DNA from: Anaerovoracaceae bacterium
GTDB taxonomy: Bacteria; Bacillota; Clostridia; Peptostreptococcales; Anaerovoracaceae
DNA length: 19,004 nucleotides
Reading direction: 5' to 3'
Assembly: GCA_029983755.1 (NCBI GenBank)
Contig: JASBYX010000032.1
Span: forward strand, 1 to 19,004
Shown: positions 14,548 through 19,004 of the stretch, one piece after another
Layout of the letters: each line of letters starts with the position of its first letter
Position numbering within the stretch: position 1 is the first letter of the stretch
The notes under the pieces: generated by a model
What the model saw: the letters and a program-made list of their open reading frames with translations, nothing else
What the model was told of the DNA's origin: nothing
The model's database searches: none
Made by a program: the position numbers and the translations under genes

Positions 14548-14596
14548 AATAGTAATATTGTGTAGTTAGTTTAGTTAGAGTATGTCGATTATATTT

Positions 14597-14625
14597 CCAA
14601 AACACTTTAGGAATTTAAAGTTTGG
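14597..14625. repeat. Interrupted palindrome next to a promoter
   Basis: CCAAA at 14597-14601 and CTTTA at 14605-14609 pair with TAAAG at 14616-14620 and TTTGG at 14621-14625. It ends four bases before the -35 box at 14629, where an operator could sit. Confidence 0.5.
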
Positions 14626-14628
14626 GAA

Positions 14629-14658
14629 TTGACAAAGAGATTTACAAAGTTTTATTCT
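14629..14658 (+). promoter_or_regulatory. Likely promoter of the surface-protein gene
   Basis: A perfect TTGACA (14629-14634), an 18-bp spacer and TATTCT (14653-14658) precede the gene. Transcription would begin near 14665. AAGGAAG lies about 8-10 bases before the ATG at 14694. Confidence 0.65.
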
Positions 14659-14693
14659 GTGCAACAAGCGGATGATTGAAAGGAAGAAGTGCA

Positions 14694-17600
14694 ATGAGTA
14701 GTAGTGTAGGTAAAAGTTTTAAAAGGATAGTTTCTATGCTTCTATCAGTTTCGCTGATTTTTGGGTTTATGGTGTTCATGCCACAGAAAGCCTCAGCAGC
14801 GGAGAAGGATAGGAGTATAGATACCGAGAGCAATATCAAAGTGCTTGGGGAGAAAGATGGTGTTCTCAGGTATGCCGGCATAGAGGTTAAAGCCATAAAC
14901 GGTAATACCATTACCTTGGGATTGAGTAAGTGGTCAAGGCCTAATGAAGGCTCATGGCAAACTGATAAAAACAATCCTCTGGCGGGAAAATTTGTGTTGG
15001 AGTTTGTTAACCCTGAACTCTATAGCCACATTAAGTCTATTTCTGCGAATAGAGTCAAATTTGAGAAATATCAAGATGCCCCAAGTGGCTCTATGTGGAC
15101 GGTCCCAATCAAAGATACAATGGGTTCCGGAGCACCTGGAATTGTAACTAATCATGATATTACCATAACCCTAGATACGGATATGTCAAATATAATTAAA
15201 ACCGACGGTAGCAGGGATGATAGGTTTGCATTTAGATCTGGATGGGTTAGGAAGGATGGATATCTTGATAGAAATGGTACATCCTTTGGATTTATACAGC
15301 CTTCTAATGATAGACTTCAAAAGGATCCTGACAAGATTTCTCATAGCAACTTAATGTCAGGGAAAATGGTTAACAGAGTTTATTTCAACTCCGCCACAAG
15401 GGAGATTTTTTCTGTTCACAACTTCAAATCAGACCTTCCATTTATAGAAGTAGGCACCAATTACAGAGACAAGTATGCAAAGACAATTTATGGAAATATA
15501 AATTGGGTTCCCTACATTGTTGAGATGATCCCACCGGAACTGGTTCCTCTCATCGATAGTGAAAATGTTATTCTTCAGCGAACAGATGATCTTGGACGTA
15601 AGGACATTGGGAAACAATATCTGAAAACAACTATATCCACTGACGGAAGAATGTCAACAGCTAACAACGAAGCTTTGAACCTCGGGAATGGCGGAATTGA
15701 GGAGCTGAGATCCATTAGGAAGGCATTTGACGACTCAATCTTTAGAGTTACGACGGGTCAGTACACAGAGTTCACAGTTAAATACAGACTTAAAGACAAT
15801 ATTTCCGTTTCTGATTTGACGGAGTTAGCAAATAAATTTAATAAAAGCAATACATCTCTGACATTCGAGTCATGGATTGAAACTGACTTAATGAATTCTG
15901 CAAAGGCGCCAACACCTTTTGACAATGGTGATGCACCTAGACAGCTACTGGGATCATATACAGCAGCAGGTCTAGACCTGGTGGATTCAGATGGGGACAA
16001 TCTCCCTGACCAGATTAAGATAGAAATAGGAACGGATCCATGGAATCCCGATACAGATGCTGACGGCATCCCTGACGGTATTGAGGTCAAAGAAGGAACC
16101 AATCCTCTGGATGTGAACAGCTTCCAGATTAAAGAAGGCCCTACGGCTAAGAACCTCGGCCAAGATAAGGTTATCGACCCTTCAGCCTACGTAAAAGTTT
16201 TGGGCAATGTTGGGAAACGGGAGTACAAGAATCCATTGAACCCTGATGAAATTCTCGGCATCGGTGACGGGATGAGCGGTATCATCGTATCAGTAATGAA
16301 ATATGAAGACGGATACCATGTTGATGAAAAAACCAAAACAATCGTGGACGGTCAAGGCAATCCTGTTGCTCCTGAAACCTACGTATCAACGAACTTAGAT
16401 TTTCAAAAGTGGTACGACCAAGAGGACTTTGATCTTGAGATTTTGGCCAAAAGACTTCCAAGTGTCATTGGGGATGAGACAAAGAAGGTAATGCTCGTTG
16501 GTTATAGCCCTGATGGCCAAAATCCTCATATCGGGGACATAATTACTCTGAAAACTCTTCCAAAGCTTGTAAAGGATAAGCCGGAGAACGGAGCATATGT
16601 TAAAGTTACAGCGGAGGCAGGAGAGGGTACCTTTGCTCAGGACAACAAAACAATTGACTCTCTTAGCTTCTATGTTTTGCAGGGGTATTCACCTTCGTCA
16701 AAGGAGATAACAACCTTTATCAAGGATGAACTCGGTTATGATGTAAAACCTCTAAAGAACAAGGAACTGGATCAATGGATAGTCACCGAAAACTTAGTTG
16801 ATAAGGACCATTATCTTCCAAAGGAATTTAAAGATGATGAGGTTCTAAAGCCGATCTACAAGTATTCCGGAGATGTTATAAGTGGTAAGACTGAACCTAA
16901 TAACCCTGATCCAAAGAAGTATTTTAAATTGACTTTGGATCCCCAGGAAGGGACTTTAAATGGCGCACCATATGTTTGGGTCAAAAATGGAGTAAAGGTA
17001 AATCAGCAAACCCTCGAAAATAACGGAGTAGAAAATCCAACACCTCCAGAAGGCAAGCAATTCTACAAATGGGAAAAATTGCCTATAACAGTCACATCGG
17101 ACGGAATTGTTAAAGCAAGATATATTGACAATGTAATCAGCACCGAGAAATTCGGAGAACTTGACAAAGATGATAGCGGACGAATAATAATTCCTGATGG
17201 ATATGTAAAAATAGGTTTTAGCATTGACAAGTCCGAAGGTAAGTTCAAGGGAGAAGCGGGCAAAGACTTTTTGGAGGTAGGAAGCCAGTACGAAAAGGGT
17301 TACCTAGTTTTAAAGGGAACTCAATCTAATGCCATCAAGCTGCCTAAGGCTTCAGATATTCAGTTGAATATCGGCTACGAATTTGCCGATAAGCTTTACA
17401 AAGCTCTGCCGGATACTATCACAGATGCAATCAATAGAGACATACAGATGAATAAATTGCCGGATATAATCAAGGGAGGAGACAGACCTTCCGGATATGT
17501 GGCAGTTAAGTTTGTAGTGCCTGAAGATAAGGCGGAAATTGCAGGAGAAAGCACAGGTAGCAAAACCGAAGTGACCTATTTTGTGAAGCCGGGAGTAGAT

Positions 17601-19004
17601 ATTACGAATAACCCTGCCTTTGACTATGGGAACCTGAAAGTAAAAATCAAGTCTCAGGACTATGTAGTCAATCCGGCAGATCCGTGGAAGACTGTACCGA
17701 CCGGAAGTTTTAAAGAAGGTGACAAGGATGTGACCGTAAACCTGAATCTCATGGATTCTATGGCTAAGAAGCTAACTCCAGAGGCAGTTGCCATGAATAT
17801 TGCTAAGGGTGAAATGCCTGTTGCAAGAGAAGGGGTTAACGTTTCTAAACTTACGATTTCCGGAACTGATGAAAAGGGTAATACCATAAATGTGCCTGCG
17901 GTTGCCAGGGTAACATGGAAAGATGAGGCCCAGGTTAAAAAGCTGTCCCAAAGTGTGGGAGATAATAAGAAGGCTACGGCAGTAGTAACTTATACAGATG
18001 GCTCTTCTGAAGATGTAGAGATAACTATAAATGTGAAGAATAGAAAGTCAGACTCTCCACAGGTTTCAATGTCAAATTCTAGAGGGGATAAGGACAAGAA
18101 TGGTAAGACTAGTATAACTATCTCTTCTAGGAACAGTTCCAAGAATCTTAAAAATGGAGATAAGCTGTTGATTTCTTACACACTGGACGGCCAGAAAGTT
18201 GAGAAGGAAATAGCCCTTGACAGCGAAAACCAAAAAGATGGGGTGTTTTCTAATGGTATATTCGTCTGGGATGCCGGGGACAAAATACCAAACGGTACCT
18301 CCGTAAGTGTGCAACTTGTAAGAAAAGACAGCGATGGAACTTTCCTTGATCCGTCCGATGTGGACAAGTATACGGTTAATGTAAATAAAGCATATCCTGA
18401 AGAGGTTTTGCTGACTGTTCCTACTAATTTGAAAGAAGATGGGACAGCAAAGAAATATTCAGATGCAATAAAGAACGCAGAAAAGGCTCTTAGAGATGAG
18501 CTTAATAAATCTCCATTCACTGCATCACAGAAGATCATTGATGAGCTTGCTAGAAAGCTGGATAAAGCAATAGATGATTACAACAAAGCTGATTTTACGC
18601 CGCCGGCTGAAGCACTTATAATTCCAAAGCACAATGGTGATATTGCCGTTAGGGTTCCCGGAGATGAGGATCTGGCTCAAATTGAAATCAAATACACTCC
18701 TGCAGGCTCGAACGAAGAAAAGACAATTGTAGTATCTAAAAAAGATATTGACAGCAATACTTTGCCTGACCCATTTGCAAAAAATGATTTCGGAAACTTG
18801 CTCATAGATAAGTCGAAGATTAAAGAAGGTTCATCAGTAAAGGCTGTTTCTTCTGACAATAATGGGAATAAAGCTCCTGAGAGTGTAGGAACTATGGCTC
18901 CCCTTCTTGTTTTACCGGAAAAAGTAAAGGTGGAGAAACTTGAAGCATTGTCTGATGCTGAGAAACAGGAAGTTAAGGACAAGATAAGAGAAGCTAATAA
19001 AGAT
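14694..19004 (+). CDS. Large secreted multi-domain surface protein (partial)
   Basis: An open frame of 1,437 codons runs off the right edge, so the protein is incomplete. Residues 1-35 form a signal peptide (FKRIVSMLLSVSLIFGF and an ASA cleavage site before AEK). A long N-terminal region (about 36-425) is unassigned. Residues about 428-475 carry aspartate-rich DSDGDNLPDQ and DTDADGIPDG motifs like thrombospondin type-3 calcium-binding repeats. Beta-rich modules follow: a Listeria-Bacteroides-repeat-like unit (about 741-812), GYVKIGF (836) and GYVAVKF (935) units, and a Rib-like unit with VVTYTDGSSEDV (about 1068-1118). A helical segment lies at about 1233-1301. Such proteins act as adhesins anchored to the wall; an LPXTG or other anchor would lie beyond the window. 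The binding partner is unknown. Confidence 0.85.
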   Translation, partial: MSSSVGKSFKRIVSMLLSVSLIFGFMVFMPQKASAAEKDRSIDTESNIKVLGEKDGVLRYAGIEVKAINGNTITLGLSKWSRPNEGSWQTDKNNPLAGKFVLEFVNPELYSHIKSISANRVKFEKYQDAPSGSMWTVPIKDTMGSGAPGIVTNHDITITLDTDMSNIIKTDGSRDDRFAFRSGWVRKDGYLDRNGTSFGFIQPSNDRLQKDPDKISHSNLMSGKMVNRVYFNSATREIFSVHNFKSDLPFIEVGTNYRDKYAKTIYGNINWVPYIVEMIPPELVPLIDSENVILQRTDDLGRKDIGKQYLKTTISTDGRMSTANNEALNLGNGGIEELRSIRKAFDDSIFRVTTGQYTEFTVKYRLKDNISVSDLTELANKFNKSNTSLTFESWIETDLMNSAKAPTPFDNGDAPRQLLGSYTAAGLDLVDSDGDNLPDQIKIEIGTDPWNPDTDADGIPDGIEVKEGTNPLDVNSFQIKEGPTAKNLGQDKVIDPSAYVKVLGNVGKREYKNPLNPDEILGIGDGMSGIIVSVMKYEDGYHVDEKTKTIVDGQGNPVAPETYVSTNLDFQKWYDQEDFDLEILAKRLPSVIGDETKKVMLVGYSPDGQNPHIGDIITLKTLPKLVKDKPENGAYVKVTAEAGEGTFAQDNKTIDSLSFYVLQGYSPSSKEITTFIKDELGYDVKPLKNKELDQWIVTENLVDKDHYLPKEFKDDEVLKPIYKYSGDVISGKTEPNNPDPKKYFKLTLDPQEGTLNGAPYVWVKNGVKVNQQTLENNGVENPTPPEGKQFYKWEKLPITVTSDGIVKARYIDNVISTEKFGELDKDDSGRIIIPDGYVKIGFSIDKSEGKFKGEAGKDFLEVGSQYEKGYLVLKGTQSNAIKLPKASDIQLNIGYEFADKLYKALPDTITDAINRDIQMNKLPDIIKGGDRPSGYVAVKFVVPEDKAEIAGESTGSKTEVTYFVKPGVDITNNPAFDYGNLKVKIKSQDYVVNPADPWKTVPTGSFKEGDKDVTVNLNLMDSMAKKLTPEAVAMNIAKGEMPVAREGVNVSKLTISGTDEKGNTINVPAVARVTWKDEAQVKKLSQSVGDNKKATAVVTYTDGSSEDVEITINVKNRKSDSPQVSMSNSRGDKDKNGKTSITISSRNSSKNLKNGDKLLISYTLDGQKVEKEIALDSENQKDGVFSNGIFVWDAGDKIPNGTSVSVQLVRKDSDGTFLDPSDVDKYTVNVNKAYPEEVLLTVPTNLKEDGTAKKYSDAIKNAEKALRDELNKSPFTASQKIIDELARKLDKAIDDYNKADFTPPAEALIIPKHNGDIAVRVPGDEDLAQIEIKYTPAGSNEEKTIVVSKKDIDSNTLPDPFAKNDFGNLLIDKSKIKEGSSVKAVSSDNNGNKAPESVGTMAPLLVLPEKVKVEKLEALSDAEKQEVKDKIREANKD

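Noticed and set aside
1..19004. tRNA, rRNA, insertion sequences or prophage genes
   Set aside because: I saw no tRNA-like cloverleaf, rRNA segment, transposase motif, terminal inverted repeat or phage protein in the window.

Overview
The window looks like chromosomal DNA of a low-to-moderate GC anaerobic Bacillota, most likely a Clostridia-type organism. This rests on strong AGGAGG-type ribosome binding sites, a T-box leader and a TPP riboswitch, a flavodiiron protein, a long-form hibernation factor, an ECF-type thiamine transporter subunit, and a large secreted multi-domain surface protein of the kind found in human-associated anaerobic cocci and Eubacterium-like bacteria. No rRNA, tRNA, phage, insertion sequence or CRISPR array was seen. 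Genus-level assignment is not possible from the sequence alone.

Left part (1-4.6 kb): the end of a possible upstream gene is followed by a secreted cell-wall hydrolase (signal anchor, LysM, G5-like, NlpC/P60). A PHP-domain phosphoesterase lies on the minus strand. Divergent from it is a likely two-gene unit, an FMN-type NAD(P)H oxidoreductase and a flavodiiron protein (FprA type), which fits O2 or NO detoxification.

Middle part (4.6-9.6 kb, all minus strand): a tryptophan T-box leader with a UGG specifier and an intrinsic terminator controls a TrpB2-type tryptophan synthase beta chain. Downstream on the same strand are an AGCS-family sodium/amino-acid symporter and a YtcJ-like amidohydrolase. 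No trpA or other trp gene is present, so the unit looks like indole or tryptophan salvage rather than full biosynthesis. The linkage of the last two genes to the T-box is an inference from strand, spacing and the absence of an obvious terminator.

Right-middle part (9.6-14.5 kb): a YoaK/DUF1275 membrane protein with an imperfect 40-bp tandem repeat just after its stop; a TPP riboswitch with an unusually large P3 extension and an apparent Shine-Dalgarno-sequestering helix in front of thiT; a PrsW-type intramembrane metalloprotease; an ACMSD-like amidohydrolase with its own strong promoter; and long-form hpf, preceded by a good match to a sigma-B promoter.

Right end (14.5-19.0 kb): a secreted surface protein of at least 1,437 residues starts at 14694 and runs off the window. 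It has a signal peptide, a large N-terminal region, thrombospondin-type-3/calcium-binding-like repeats, several beta-rich repeat modules and a helical segment. Its cell-wall anchor, if it has one, lies outside the window. The most interesting points are the T-box/TrpB2/transporter cluster, the probable translational TPP switch, the sigma-B-like hpf promoter, and the odd start region of the YtcJ-like amidohydrolase.
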